Below, one piece after another: positions 46,575 through 54,866 of a stretch of 64,000 nt of DNA. Both the position numbers and the translations under genes were made by a program. The notes beneath the pieces were generated by a model, which had not been told where the DNA came from, searched no databases, and saw only the letters and a program-made list of their open reading frames with translations. Location of the stretch: contig CBIHOD010000016.1 in the NCBI GenBank assembly GCA_966211815.1, positions 1 through 64,000 of the forward strand, read 5' to 3'. Each line of letters opens with the position of its first letter. The first letter of the stretch is position 1. Source of the DNA: JANPCX01 sp966211815 (GTDB lineage: Bacteria; Pseudomonadota; Gammaproteobacteria; Burkholderiales; Burkholderiaceae_C).

Positions 46575-46949
46575 ATGATCGGATTCAAGGTTCCCGCTAA
46601 GAAACAGCGCGGCGTGACGCTGTTGAGCCTGATGTTCTGGGCGGTGCTGATCGGCTTGGTCGCCATGCTGGTGCTGAACGTGGTCCCCACTGTCAACGAG
46701 TACGCCACGATCCAGAAGGCGGTGAACAAATTGGCCAAGGAAGGCGGCGGCACCGTTCCGGAAATCAGGGCCGCGTTCGAGCGCACCAAGCAGATCGAGT
46801 ATTCGATCAACTCCATCAGCGGCAAGGACCTGGAGATCACCAAGGAGAACGACAAGATCGTGATCCGATACGCTTATGACAAGGAAATCCCTTTGTTCGA
46901 ACCGGTGTACCTGCTCATCAAGTACAAAGGCGAAGCCAGGTCGAATTGA
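46575..46949 (+). CDS. DUF4845 family membrane-anchored protein
   Basis: A 124-residue protein with the class-III-like start KKQRGVTLLSLMFWAVLIGLVAMLVLN, resembling a type IV prepilin N-terminus without a clear cleavage residue, and a small periplasmic domain. It belongs to the DUF4845 family that regularly lies between lepB and rnc in betaproteobacteria and some gammaproteobacteria. Function is unknown; context hints at a role in protein export or the membrane. It starts 38 bases after lepB. Confidence 0.85.
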   Translation: MIGFKVPAKKQRGVTLLSLMFWAVLIGLVAMLVLNVVPTVNEYATIQKAVNKLAKEGGGTVPEIRAAFERTKQIEYSINSISGKDLEITKENDKIVIRYAYDKEIPLFEPVYLLIKYKGEARSN

Positions 46950-46973
46950 CCTGGCAGGTCGGGGCATTCCAGC

Positions 46974-47678
46974 ATGACGTCATCCCTGTTATCCCTGCAA
47001 GACCGGCTTGGGCACACTTTCTCCCAACCGGCCTTGCTGCCGCGCGCGCTGACGCACCGCAGTTTCGGCGCTGAACACAACGAGCGGCTGGAATTCCTGG
47101 GTGACGCGGTGCTCAGCCTGGCCATTTCCGCGGTCCTCTTCGAGCGCCTGGCCGGTTCGGACGAGGGTGACCTGACGAGGATCAGGGCCCACCTGGTCCG
47201 AGAAGACAGCCTGCACAAGGTCGCCGTGGCCTTCGGCCTGCCCGATGTGCTGCGCCTGAGCGAGGGCGAGGCGCGGGGCGGCGGGGCGCAACGCGCGTCC
47301 ATATTGGCGGACGCGCTGGAGGCTGTCATCGGCGCGGTCTTCGTGGACGCGGGCTTCGACGCCGCCAAGGCGGTGGTCGAGCGCATGTTCGGCGACACCA
47401 TCTCGAACACCGATCTGTCGAACTGGACCAAGGACGCCAAGACCGAGTTGCAGGAATGGTTGCAAGCCCGCCGCTTGCCGGTGCCTGTTTATCGGATCAC
47501 CGCGACGCGGGGGCAGGCCCATGCGCAAACCTTCGACGTCGAATGCAATGTGCCGGCGCTGAGTTTGACCCACATGGGCGAAGGGCGTTCCCGCCGCGCG
47601 GCGGAGCAAGAAGCCGCCAGCAAGATGCTTGAAGCCCTCAAGGCGACCGACCGCCCCGGTGGTCCGCTGCACTCCTGA
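46974..47678 (+). CDS. rnc: ribonuclease III
   Basis: RNase III cuts double-stranded RNA, including the rRNA precursor. The 234-residue protein has the signature NERLEFLGDAVL, DALEAVIGAVFVDAG and a C-terminal dsRNA-binding domain (DAKTELQEWLQ to EQEAASKMLEAL). Its stop shares one base with the era start, the usual pairing. Confidence 0.97.
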   Translation: MTSSLLSLQDRLGHTFSQPALLPRALTHRSFGAEHNERLEFLGDAVLSLAISAVLFERLAGSDEGDLTRIRAHLVREDSLHKVAVAFGLPDVLRLSEGEARGGGAQRASILADALEAVIGAVFVDAGFDAAKAVVERMFGDTISNTDLSNWTKDAKTELQEWLQARRLPVPVYRITATRGQAHAQTFDVECNVPALSLTHMGEGRSRRAAEQEAASKMLEALKATDRPGGPLHS

Positions 47679-48619
47679 TGCCTGCGGATCCCTCTTCCCC
47701 AGCCTCGCCATCCGCGACCGATCCTGCCGCGGCCCGTCGCTGCGGCCTGGTTGCGATCGTCGGGCGGCCCAATGTCGGCAAGTCCACGCTGCTGAACGCC
47801 CTGGTCGGCCAGAAGATCAGCATCACGTCGAACAAGGCCCAGACGACGCGTCACCGGATCACCGGGATTCGCACCGTGGGCGAGTCACAGTTCGTCTTCG
47901 TCGACACGCCCGGGTTCCAGACCAAACACAGCGCGGCACTCAACCGCAACCTCAATCGCACCGTCAACGCCGTGCTCGCGGATGTCGATGTGGTGCTCTT
48001 CGTCGTCGAGGCGGGCCGTTTCGGCCTGGACGACGCCAAGGTTCTGTCGCTCATGCCCAAGGGCGAATTCGCCAAGCCCGTGGTGTTGGTCGCCAACAAG
48101 CTGGACGCCGTCCACCGCCGCGCCGAACTGGCCCCCTGGCTCAAGGGCATGCAGGACCGGCATCCTTTCGCCGAATTCGTGCCGTTGAGCGCCAGGAAGG
48201 AGGCCGACACCGGCCGGCTGCTCGACATCCTCAAACCCTATCTCCCGGAACAACCCTGGTTCCACGAAGAGGACGCGCTCACCGACCGCAGCGAACGCTT
48301 CCTGGCCAGCGAGATCATCCGCGAGAAGCTTTTCCGCCTGATGGGCGACGAGTTGCCCTACACCTCGACCGTCGTGATCGACAAATTCGAAGAGGAAGGC
48401 TCGCTCAGGCGCATCGCCGCCAGCATCGTGGTTGAGCGTGACGCGCACAAGGGCATGGTCATCGGTGACCATGGCGCGGTGCTCAAGCGCATCGGCTCCG
48501 AAGCCCGGATCGAGCTGGAAAAACTCATGGGCGCGAAAGTGTTCCTCGAGATCTGGGTCAAGGTGCGGTCCGGCTGGGCGGACAACGAAGAACACCTGCG
48601 CAGCTACGGTTACGAGTGA
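47678..48619 (+). CDS. era: GTPase Era
   Basis: Era is a GTPase that helps assemble the 30S ribosomal subunit. The 313-residue protein has GRPNVGKSTLLN, DTPGFQTK and NKLD for GTP binding, the HRITGIRTVGESQ switch region, and a C-terminal KH RNA-binding domain with GAVLKRIGSEARIELE. It lies between rnc and recO with overlapping ends. Confidence 0.97.
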   Translation: MPADPSSPASPSATDPAAARRCGLVAIVGRPNVGKSTLLNALVGQKISITSNKAQTTRHRITGIRTVGESQFVFVDTPGFQTKHSAALNRNLNRTVNAVLADVDVVLFVVEAGRFGLDDAKVLSLMPKGEFAKPVVLVANKLDAVHRRAELAPWLKGMQDRHPFAEFVPLSARKEADTGRLLDILKPYLPEQPWFHEEDALTDRSERFLASEIIREKLFRLMGDELPYTSTVVIDKFEEEGSLRRIAASIVVERDAHKGMVIGDHGAVLKRIGSEARIELEKLMGAKVFLEIWVKVRSGWADNEEHLRSYGYE

Positions 48620-49461
48620 AAGACGCTGACGACGTGGCGGTCCCAGGCGCCGTGTCCCGCGCCGTCGCCCGTGCGCAACCGGGCTTGTTGACAGCCTACG
48701 TGCTTCATCAGTACGAATGGAGCGAATCCAGCCTGATCCTTGACCTCTACACGCGCGAGCAAGGCCGGCTCGCCGTCGTGGCCAAAGGCGCTCGCCGCCC
48801 CTATTCGCAGCTGCGTGCCGTGTTGCTGCCTTTCCAGCGCATTCATGCCGTGCTGGTCCGCAATGCGAAGAAACCCGGCTCCGGCGAAACCGGGGAGGCC
48901 GCGCCCGAAGTGCGGACGCTGCGCAGCGCCGAATGGGCCGGCGGACCCGCGATGCTCACCGGAGCGGCTTTGTTCAGCGGGTTCCACCTCAACGAGCTTC
49001 TGATGAAGCTGCTGCTGCGCAACGAACCCGACGAGGCCTTGTTCGATGCCTATGCGGACACCCTTGCCTGCTTGGCCGGGGCGGAGGAGAACCTCGTGCA
49101 GGCCGGCTTGCGGGCCTTCGAACTGAAGCTGCTGCAGTCCCTGGGCGTGCTGCCGGACCTGAGCCTCGTGACCTTGACCATGCGACCGGTGCAATTGCTG
49201 GGAAGTTATGTCCTGGACCCCGACGCGGGCGTCCAGGATGACCTTGCGCCGCGCCAGGCGGCCGGCAGTGTCAGCGGCAGCGCCCTGCTGAGCCTCCAGG
49301 CGGCCTTGATGCACGGAAGCTTGCCGGCTTTGCGGCAGGCCTGTTCCGCCCATCTGCCGGAACTCAAAACCGCCTTGCGCGGCATGCTTCACTATCATCT
49401 TGGAACGCCCTTGATGCGCACTCGAAAGCTGATGCTGGACGTGCAGGCCTTGGAGCGCTGA
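48616..49461 (+). CDS. recO: DNA repair protein RecO
   Basis: RecO helps RecR load RecA on single-stranded gaps. The 281-residue protein shows AYVLHQYEWSESSLILDLYTRE (in two runs), GRLAVVAKGARRPYSQL and RAFELKLLQSLGVLPDL. The GTG start overlaps the era stop by four bases and gives a typical N-terminus; there is no nearby ATG in the right place. The zinc-binding cysteines of some RecO proteins are absent, as in other betaproteobacteria. Confidence 0.93.
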   Translation: MKDADDVAVPGAVSRAVARAQPGLLTAYVLHQYEWSESSLILDLYTREQGRLAVVAKGARRPYSQLRAVLLPFQRIHAVLVRNAKKPGSGETGEAAPEVRTLRSAEWAGGPAMLTGAALFSGFHLNELLMKLLLRNEPDEALFDAYADTLACLAGAEENLVQAGLRAFELKLLQSLGVLPDLSLVTLTMRPVQLLGSYVLDPDAGVQDDLAPRQAAGSVSGSALLSLQAALMHGSLPALRQACSAHLPELKTALRGMLHYHLGTPLMRTRKLMLDVQALER

Positions 49462-49499
49462 CCTCCCGCCAAGCGCTCGCGCGCAAGAACCATCCCGCC

Positions 49500-50300
49500 A
49501 TGAACCCTCTGATCACTACCGGTGCCGAGTCGACCCGAGGCCTGACAGCCTTGTCCGTGAACCTGAACAAAGTGGCCTTGCTCCGCAACAGCCGACAGCT
49601 CGGCATCCCGAGCGTGACCAAGGCGGCCACGCTGGCGTTGCAAGCTGGCGCCCACGGCATCACGGTGCACCCCCGGCCCGACGAGCGCCACATCCGTGGC
49701 AGCGACGTGGTCGAACTGGCCGAGCTGATGGTTGACTGGCCCCAGGCCGAATACAACATCGAAGGCAACCCCTTCCACAACCTGATGGATGCCGTGCGCG
49801 GGTTGAAAGCCAGGGGCTTGCCGGTGCATCAGGCGACTTTCGTGCCCGACAGCGTGGCCCAGTCGACTTCCGACCATGGCTGGAGCCTGCCCGAAGATGC
49901 CGAGCGCCTGGCGCCTTTGGTGGCCGAAATGAAATCCCTGGGCGTGCGGGTGAGCCTGTTCATGGATCCTGTGCCTGAAGCGATGTCGGCGGTTCGGTCG
50001 CTGGGCGCGCAGAGGGTGGAGCTTTACACCGAGGGTTATGCGCGCGCCCACGGCACGCCGCGGCAAACCGAGGTGCTGGCCGCCTACGCCGACACCGCCC
50101 TGGCAGCCGCGCGCGAGGGGCTGGAGCTGAACGCGGGCCATGACCTGAACCGCGACAACCTGGCCGATTTCCTGCGCGCCGTGCCGGGCGTGCTGGAGGT
50201 CTCCATCGGCCACGCCTTGATCGCCGATGCACTCGAACTCGGCATGGCCCGGACAGTGGCGGACTACCTCCGCTGCATCCGCGGGGCCGGCCGTGGTTGA
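49500..50300 (+). CDS. pdxJ: pyridoxine 5'-phosphate synthase
   Basis: PdxJ forms pyridoxine phosphate (vitamin B6) from 1-deoxyxylulose phosphate and amino-oxopropyl phosphate. The 266-residue TIM barrel shows LSVNLNKVALLRNSR, GAHGITVHPRPDERHI, FNIEGNP-like YNIEGNPFHNLM, RVSLFMDP and LNAGHDLNRDNL. It sits between recO and acpS, a common arrangement. Confidence 0.97.
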   Translation: MNPLITTGAESTRGLTALSVNLNKVALLRNSRQLGIPSVTKAATLALQAGAHGITVHPRPDERHIRGSDVVELAELMVDWPQAEYNIEGNPFHNLMDAVRGLKARGLPVHQATFVPDSVAQSTSDHGWSLPEDAERLAPLVAEMKSLGVRVSLFMDPVPEAMSAVRSLGAQRVELYTEGYARAHGTPRQTEVLAAYADTALAAAREGLELNAGHDLNRDNLADFLRAVPGVLEVSIGHALIADALELGMARTVADYLRCIRGAGRG

Positions 50301-50318
50301 ACGGAGCCGCGCATCCCC

Positions 50319-50714
50319 ATGATCTATGGAATCGGCACCGACATCTGCGACATCCGCCGCCTGAGGGCCACTTTCGAGCGGCGCGGGCCGCGCTTCGCGG
50401 AGAGGATCCTCGGCGAGACTGAACTGGCCGTGTTCCACGCCCGGTCGGCCAAGCTCGCGTCGCGCGGGGTGAGTTACCTCGCCACCCGGTTCTCGGCCAA
50501 GGAGGCCTTCTCCAAGGCGATCGGCCTGGGCATGCATTCGCCCATGAGCTGGCGCGCCTGCGAAATCGTGAACGCAGGCAGCGGCAAGCCGGAGATCAAA
50601 CTGAACGGCGCTTTGAAAGACTGGTTCGAACTCCAGGGGCTCAAGGCCCACGTCACCGTCACCGATGAAATCGACTATGCCGCCAGCTTCGTGGTGGTGG
50701 AAACATTGAAATGA
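50319..50714 (+). CDS. acpS: holo-ACP synthase
   Basis: AcpS transfers phosphopantetheine from CoA to the AcpP serine. The 131-residue protein starts IYGIGTDICDIRRL and has FSAKEAFSKAIGLGM, the metal and CoA-binding motif, with VTVTDEIDYAASFVVVE at the end. It overlaps the nagZ start by four bases. Confidence 0.96.
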   Translation: MIYGIGTDICDIRRLRATFERRGPRFAERILGETELAVFHARSAKLASRGVSYLATRFSAKEAFSKAIGLGMHSPMSWRACEIVNAGSGKPEIKLNGALKDWFELQGLKAHVTVTDEIDYAASFVVVETLK

Positions 50715-51790
50715 CCAACGACCACCGAGACCATCCCATCCACGCGCCCGTCGTGCTGGACATCGAGGGCCTGTCCTTGAATGCCGCCGACAAGGAGCGT
50801 TTGCGGCATCCATTGACGGGCGGACTGATCCTGTTCTCCCGCAACTGGCGTGACCGGCGGCAGTTGACCGAGCTTTGCGCCGAGATCAAATCCATCCGTC
50901 CCGATGTGTTGATTTGCGTCGACCACGAAGGCGGACGTGTCCAGCGTTTCCGTTCGGACGGCTTCACCCATCTGCCGGCCATGGCCGACTTGGGGGAGCG
51001 GTGGATGCGCGATCCCATGGCGGCAACGGATGCCGCGTCGGCCGTCGGTTACGTGTTGGCCGCCGAGTTGCGCGCATGCGGTGTGGACTTCAGTTTCACA
51101 CCGGTGCTCGACCTGGACTTCGGCAACAGCAGCGTCATCGGCAACCGCGCTTTCCACCGGGACGCCCGCGTGGTGGCGCTGCTCGCGAAAAGCGTGATGC
51201 ACGGCTTGTTGCAGGCCGGCATGGCCAATTGCGGCAAGCATTTCCCTGGCCATGGCCATGTGGCGGCGGACAGCCATGTGGCGGTGCCTGTGGACAAACG
51301 CAGCCTCAAGGCCATCCTTGCCGAGGACGCCAAACCCTACGAATGGTTGTCGACCAGCCTGAGCGGCGTCATGCCGGCCCATGTCATCTATCCGAAGGTG
51401 GATGCGCTGCCCGCGGGGTTTTCGCGGCGCTGGCTGCAGGAGGTCCTGCGGCAGCAGTTGGGCTTCCACGGCGCCATCTTCAGCGATGACCTCAGCATGG
51501 AAGGGGCCCGGCACCTGGCCGGCGCTCAGCTCACTTACAGCGAGGCCGCGGCGATGGCGCTGAGCGCGGGTTGCGACATGGTGCTGTTGTGCAATCAATC
51601 ACTGGACGGCGGCGCGGCGGTGGATGCTTTGTTGGAAGGCTTGGCGGCTGGCGAGTCTTCGGGCCAATGGCAGCCCGACCCGGACAGCGAAGCGCGCAGG
51701 GTCGCGCTGCTGCCGTCGACGCCGCCGTTGACCTGGGATGCTCTGATGCATTCGCCTGCTTACCAGCATGCCCTGGAGCGCCTGCCTTGA
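50711..51790 (+). CDS. nagZ: beta-N-acetylhexosaminidase NagZ
   Basis: A family 3 glycosidase that removes N-acetylglucosamine from murein fragments during cell-wall recycling. The 359-residue protein has LILFSRNWRDR, VDHEGGRVQRFR, the KHFPGHGHVAADSHVA motif with its catalytic His-Asp, and the nucleophile in FSDDLSMEGA. It is the last gene of the long forward operon and is convergent with an orphan gene. Confidence 0.95.
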   Translation: MTNDHRDHPIHAPVVLDIEGLSLNAADKERLRHPLTGGLILFSRNWRDRRQLTELCAEIKSIRPDVLICVDHEGGRVQRFRSDGFTHLPAMADLGERWMRDPMAATDAASAVGYVLAAELRACGVDFSFTPVLDLDFGNSSVIGNRAFHRDARVVALLAKSVMHGLLQAGMANCGKHFPGHGHVAADSHVAVPVDKRSLKAILAEDAKPYEWLSTSLSGVMPAHVIYPKVDALPAGFSRRWLQEVLRQQLGFHGAIFSDDLSMEGARHLAGAQLTYSEAAAMALSAGCDMVLLCNQSLDGGAAVDALLEGLAAGESSGQWQPDPDSEARRVALLPSTPPLTWDALMHSPAYQHALERLP

Positions 51791-51858
51791 ACCCGGGCTT
51801 TTGACCGGTGGGGCTGGTCCGCGGTGAGGCCTGCCTCCCGGTGGCAACCAAACCGAAC

Positions 51859-52404
51859 TCAGCCTAGCGAGTTGACTGCGTCGGTCAACGCATCCAGGTC
51901 TGCCACCACACAGCCATAGTCCCTGAAGCGCTCGTCATAGGTTTCGTCCGCGGCGGGCGCCTTCGGGGCAAGATCGGACAATGCCCGCAAGCTTCCCGCC
52001 CGCACGCTTTGCATCAACTGTTCCGCGCGCAAACAGGCTGCGGCATTGCCGCCTTGGCGGGCGGCTTCGTGAAACAACTCGATGTCGCTGCGCCTGAGGT
52101 TGCGGAAAGGCTGCGCCTGGAGGACTGAAGTGCCGGTCAAGGCGCAGATGTCATCCACCAACGCGTCGTCGAGGCGGCACATCCAGGTTGATTCCCTCAC
52201 GACGCCGCGGTGGTCGCCGTTCAGCGAGTGGGCCTGGCAGGCTTGTCTCGCGCTTTCGAAAAGCAGGGCGTATTTCCTCTGGATGACTTCGGTGGTGGCC
52301 TCGCGGCCATTGGCCATGGACTGGCCCGTGACTTTGGCGGAGGCAGGCGCCGCGAGACTCTGCGCGCCGCTGTCGGTGTGCTTAGACGGATGGGTGGTCA
52401 GCAT
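51859..52404 (-). CDS. hypothetical protein
   Basis: A 181-residue soluble protein with no signal peptide or membrane segment. The N-terminal third is Ser/Thr/Ala-rich; the rest has WMCRLDDALVDDICALTGTSVLQ, NLRRSDIELFHEAARQGG and a C-terminal DLDALTDAV. I do not recognise it securely. The WMCRL...LT...L arrangement has a very faint likeness to the flagellar activator FlhD (MFRLG...LT...L), too weak to name it. An AAGGAGAT ribosome binding site precedes the ATG at 52404. It is a single gene, convergent with nagZ. Confidence 0.55.
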   Translation of the reverse strand: MLTTHPSKHTDSGAQSLAAPASAKVTGQSMANGREATTEVIQRKYALLFESARQACQAHSLNGDHRGVVRESTWMCRLDDALVDDICALTGTSVLQAQPFRNLRRSDIELFHEAARQGGNAAACLRAEQLMQSVRAGSLRALSDLAPKAPAADETYDERFRDYGCVVADLDALTDAVNSLG

Positions 52405-52537
52405 GGTCCGATCTCCTTGGGATGGGAGATTGTTCTTTCGGACTTCATCGCCCGGTACCCCCGGCACATTGTTTTTGGAGGGGTAGGCCGACCCCTGATT
52501 GGGGGAAGGCAATGGCCGGTTCTGTCGAGCCGAGCGG

Positions 52538-53230
52538 CTAGCGGCGCTGGTACTGCGGGCTGCCGAAGAGGTTTTCCCTGGCCTTGTCATCCGTCAACGG
52601 CTTGTGCTGCCCCGCGAGCACTTCCACGCCGCGTCTCACCGCCGGCCTGGCGGATATTTCGTCGAACCAGCCTTTGAGGTGGGGATAGTCGTTCCAGTCG
52701 ATGCCCTGGTTCTTCCAGGACCGCAACCACGGGAACACGGCGATGTCGGCGATGCTGTACTCGCCGCCCGCGATGTACTTTTGCTTGGCCAGCTGGCGGT
52801 CCATGACGCCGTACAGGCGCTTGGCCTCGTTGGTGTAACGGTCGATGGCATAGCCGATCTTCTCCGGCGCGTAGATCCTGAAATGATGGGCTTGCCCCAG
52901 CATCGGGCCGACACCGCCCATCTGGAACATCAGCCACTGCAGCACCTCGTAGCGCCCGCGCACCGACTCCGGCATCAACCGACCGGTCTTGCCTGCGAGG
53001 TAGAGCAAGATCGCGCCTGACTCGAAGATTGACATCGGCTCCCCGTCCGGCCCGTCGCTGTCGACGATCGCCGGGATCTTGTTGTTGGGGCTGATACGGA
53101 GGAAGGACGGGTCGAATTGCGCGCCGGCGCCGATATCGATGGGGTGAACCCGGTAGGGTAGGGCGCACTCTTCGAGCATGATGTGGACCTTGTGCCCGTT
53201 GGGAGTGGCCCACGAATACACTTCGATCAT
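52538..53230 (-). CDS. glutathione S-transferase, YfcG/nu class-like
   Basis: A 230-residue GST with a thioredoxin-fold N-terminal domain beginning IEVYSWATPNGHKVHIMLEE, the NNKIPAIVD loop with the cis-proline, and ESGAILLYLAGKTGRLMP for glutathione binding. The Asn in TPNGHKV is the activating residue of the nu class (YfcG, disulfide-bond reductases). The helical domain has IADIAVFPWLRSWKNQG. It should act in thiol or peroxide metabolism. It stands alone and is divergent from the hypothetical gene at 53316. Confidence 0.92.
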   Translation of the reverse strand: MIEVYSWATPNGHKVHIMLEECALPYRVHPIDIGAGAQFDPSFLRISPNNKIPAIVDSDGPDGEPMSIFESGAILLYLAGKTGRLMPESVRGRYEVLQWLMFQMGGVGPMLGQAHHFRIYAPEKIGYAIDRYTNEAKRLYGVMDRQLAKQKYIAGGEYSIADIAVFPWLRSWKNQGIDWNDYPHLKGWFDEISARPAVRRGVEVLAGQHKPLTDDKARENLFGSPQYQRR

Positions 53231-53315
53231 GGTGGTCGGCTCCTGCTGTTTTCCGCGTCAAAATCGCATTCAAGCGACCCGACTCTAGTCCATCCGAACG
53301 CGTCTTGAACAGGCC

Positions 53316-54080
53316 ATGCTCAACACACTGAAACGTTGGATCGCCGGCGTGCCTTCCGATTCGGAGTGGGGCGGGCTGGCCGTCTGGGCGAGGCAACGGG
53401 GCTGGGACCTCAAACGCGTCCGGGAGGTCGACGGCTTCGTCATCGACGGGGCGGTCGACGGCGCCGCCAGGCAATTGCCTTGGCGGATGGAATGGGGCCC
53501 CTCCCAGCGGGACTACATCGCGGGCAGGGAATTGCGCATGCGGATGGAGCTGCAACTGCCCGCCGACCTGCAGATGCTGGTGCTCAGCCGCCCGTTGATG
53601 GACACGCTGGAAAAGGCCGCTTACGAGCAGTTCACACAGACCTCGCAGACTTTCATCGACGGCTCGGCGCCGGAAGAGATGCGCTGGCTGTCGATGTTCC
53701 CCAAAGTGGCGGTGGCCGATAAAAACCTGCGGGCCCGCTTCGCCGTCGTCGGCAGCGAACCCTCGCTGGCCGCCGCCTGGGTCGACAGCGCTTTGAGCGA
53801 ACAGTTGGCCCAGGCTTCGCACCAATGGCTCGCCGGCGACCCGCCGTTCGTGCTGATGACCCTGCGGGGAAGGGTCTACCTGCGGCTGGCCTGCGACGAC
53901 CCCCAACCTGGGCTGGCGGACGCGGTGGCGCGATTGTTCGTGGTCGCGGCCTTGCAGGCGAACCAAGTGGCACAGTCTTCCGGGCCGGCCTCCACCAACG
54001 AGTGGCCCTCGACGGCCATCAGCGCGTGGCAGGCGCAGATCGACGCGTCCGACACCGGCTCAGGGGTCGACACGCGTTGA
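53316..54080 (+). CDS. conserved-looking hypothetical protein
   Basis: A 254-residue soluble protein with no clear domain I can name. The N-terminus LNTLKRWIAGVPSDSEWGGLAVWARQRG and a middle part rich in Leu/Trp/Met (LPWRMEWGPSQRDYIAGREL) suggest a compact alpha/beta protein. There is no signal peptide. Its end overlaps the convergent enoyl-CoA-hydratase-like gene by 21 bases. It may be a Burkholderiales-specific family, but this is not certain. Confidence 0.7.
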   Translation: MLNTLKRWIAGVPSDSEWGGLAVWARQRGWDLKRVREVDGFVIDGAVDGAARQLPWRMEWGPSQRDYIAGRELRMRMELQLPADLQMLVLSRPLMDTLEKAAYEQFTQTSQTFIDGSAPEEMRWLSMFPKVAVADKNLRARFAVVGSEPSLAAAWVDSALSEQLAQASHQWLAGDPPFVLMTLRGRVYLRLACDDPQPGLADAVARLFVVAALQANQVAQSSGPASTNEWPSTAISAWQAQIDASDTGSGVDTR

Positions 54081-54683
54081 GTGGCCTTTCGGGCCCCGGG
54101 CTTCCGTCAGCCGCTCCTTGCTGAAGGCCAGCGCCGCCGGTGGTTGGCCGCCGAGTTGTTCGATGGCCTGCAACGCGCGGTCGATGGCGCGGCCGGGTTC
54201 CGTCACCCAGTTGACGAGGCCGAACCGGTGCAGCGCGTCGGCATTGAGCGGTTCGCTGAACCAGATCAGCTGCTGGGTGAGGTGGCGGGGAAGTCCCCGC
54301 GCCAAGGGTTCGAGGCCGGGGTCCTGGTTGAGGAAGGCCGCGGCATTCCGGCCCGCGACCACCAGGTCGGACGACCAGACCAGCGACGCGGCGGCACCGC
54401 TGACGCCGCCTTCCACGGCGGCGACAACGGGCTGGGGGCTGGTCCTGATGGCGTCGACCAATTGCGACAACGCGGGCGCGGCGGCGGCGGAGGGCGGGCC
54501 CGAAAGGAAAGCAGCCCCTTCGCCGGCCAACACCACGGCCCTGATGTCGGGCATGCCGGCGGCCACGTTCAAGGCTTCGACGCAGGCCGACAAAAGCTCG
54601 GCGCTGAATTCAGCGGCGGCACTGCCGTGGAAGCTCAAGACCAAGGTGCCGCCGCGGCGTTCGGAGCGCAATTCGGTTGGCAT
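54060..54683 (-). CDS. short enoyl-CoA hydratase/isomerase-like protein
   Basis: A 207-residue crotonase-fold protein, shorter than usual (about 255). VVLAGEGAAFLSGPP stands where the family has its first oxyanion-hole loop, and AAVEGGVSGAAASLVWSSDLVVAG matches the second (GGxxGAA). The two glutamates that act in hydratases are not apparent after the Asp-Leu strand (FLNQDPGLEPLARG), so it may be an isomerase-like or inactive relative. The usual CoA-binding C-terminal helix is cut short. Substrate is unknown. Confidence 0.75.
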   Translation of the reverse strand: MPTELRSERRGGTLVLSFHGSAAAEFSAELLSACVEALNVAAGMPDIRAVVLAGEGAAFLSGPPSAAAAPALSQLVDAIRTSPQPVVAAVEGGVSGAAASLVWSSDLVVAGRNAAAFLNQDPGLEPLARGLPRHLTQQLIWFSEPLNADALHRFGLVNWVTEPGRAIDRALQAIEQLGGQPPAALAFSKERLTEARGPKGHSTRVDP

Positions 54684-54866
54684 GGAAAACCCATGGGCTG
54701 GTGAGGGGAACCGCGGGACAGGCCCGCTTTCGCAGGGGCGAACCGGCGCATTGTGGCATGTGCGTTTCGGCCTGCGGGACCGCATGGAAACTGGCATTTC
54801 TCGCGGGATACGCCGCAATCGCTTCATGCTAGAGTGAAATTCAACTCTGGCAAAGAACAGACAAGA

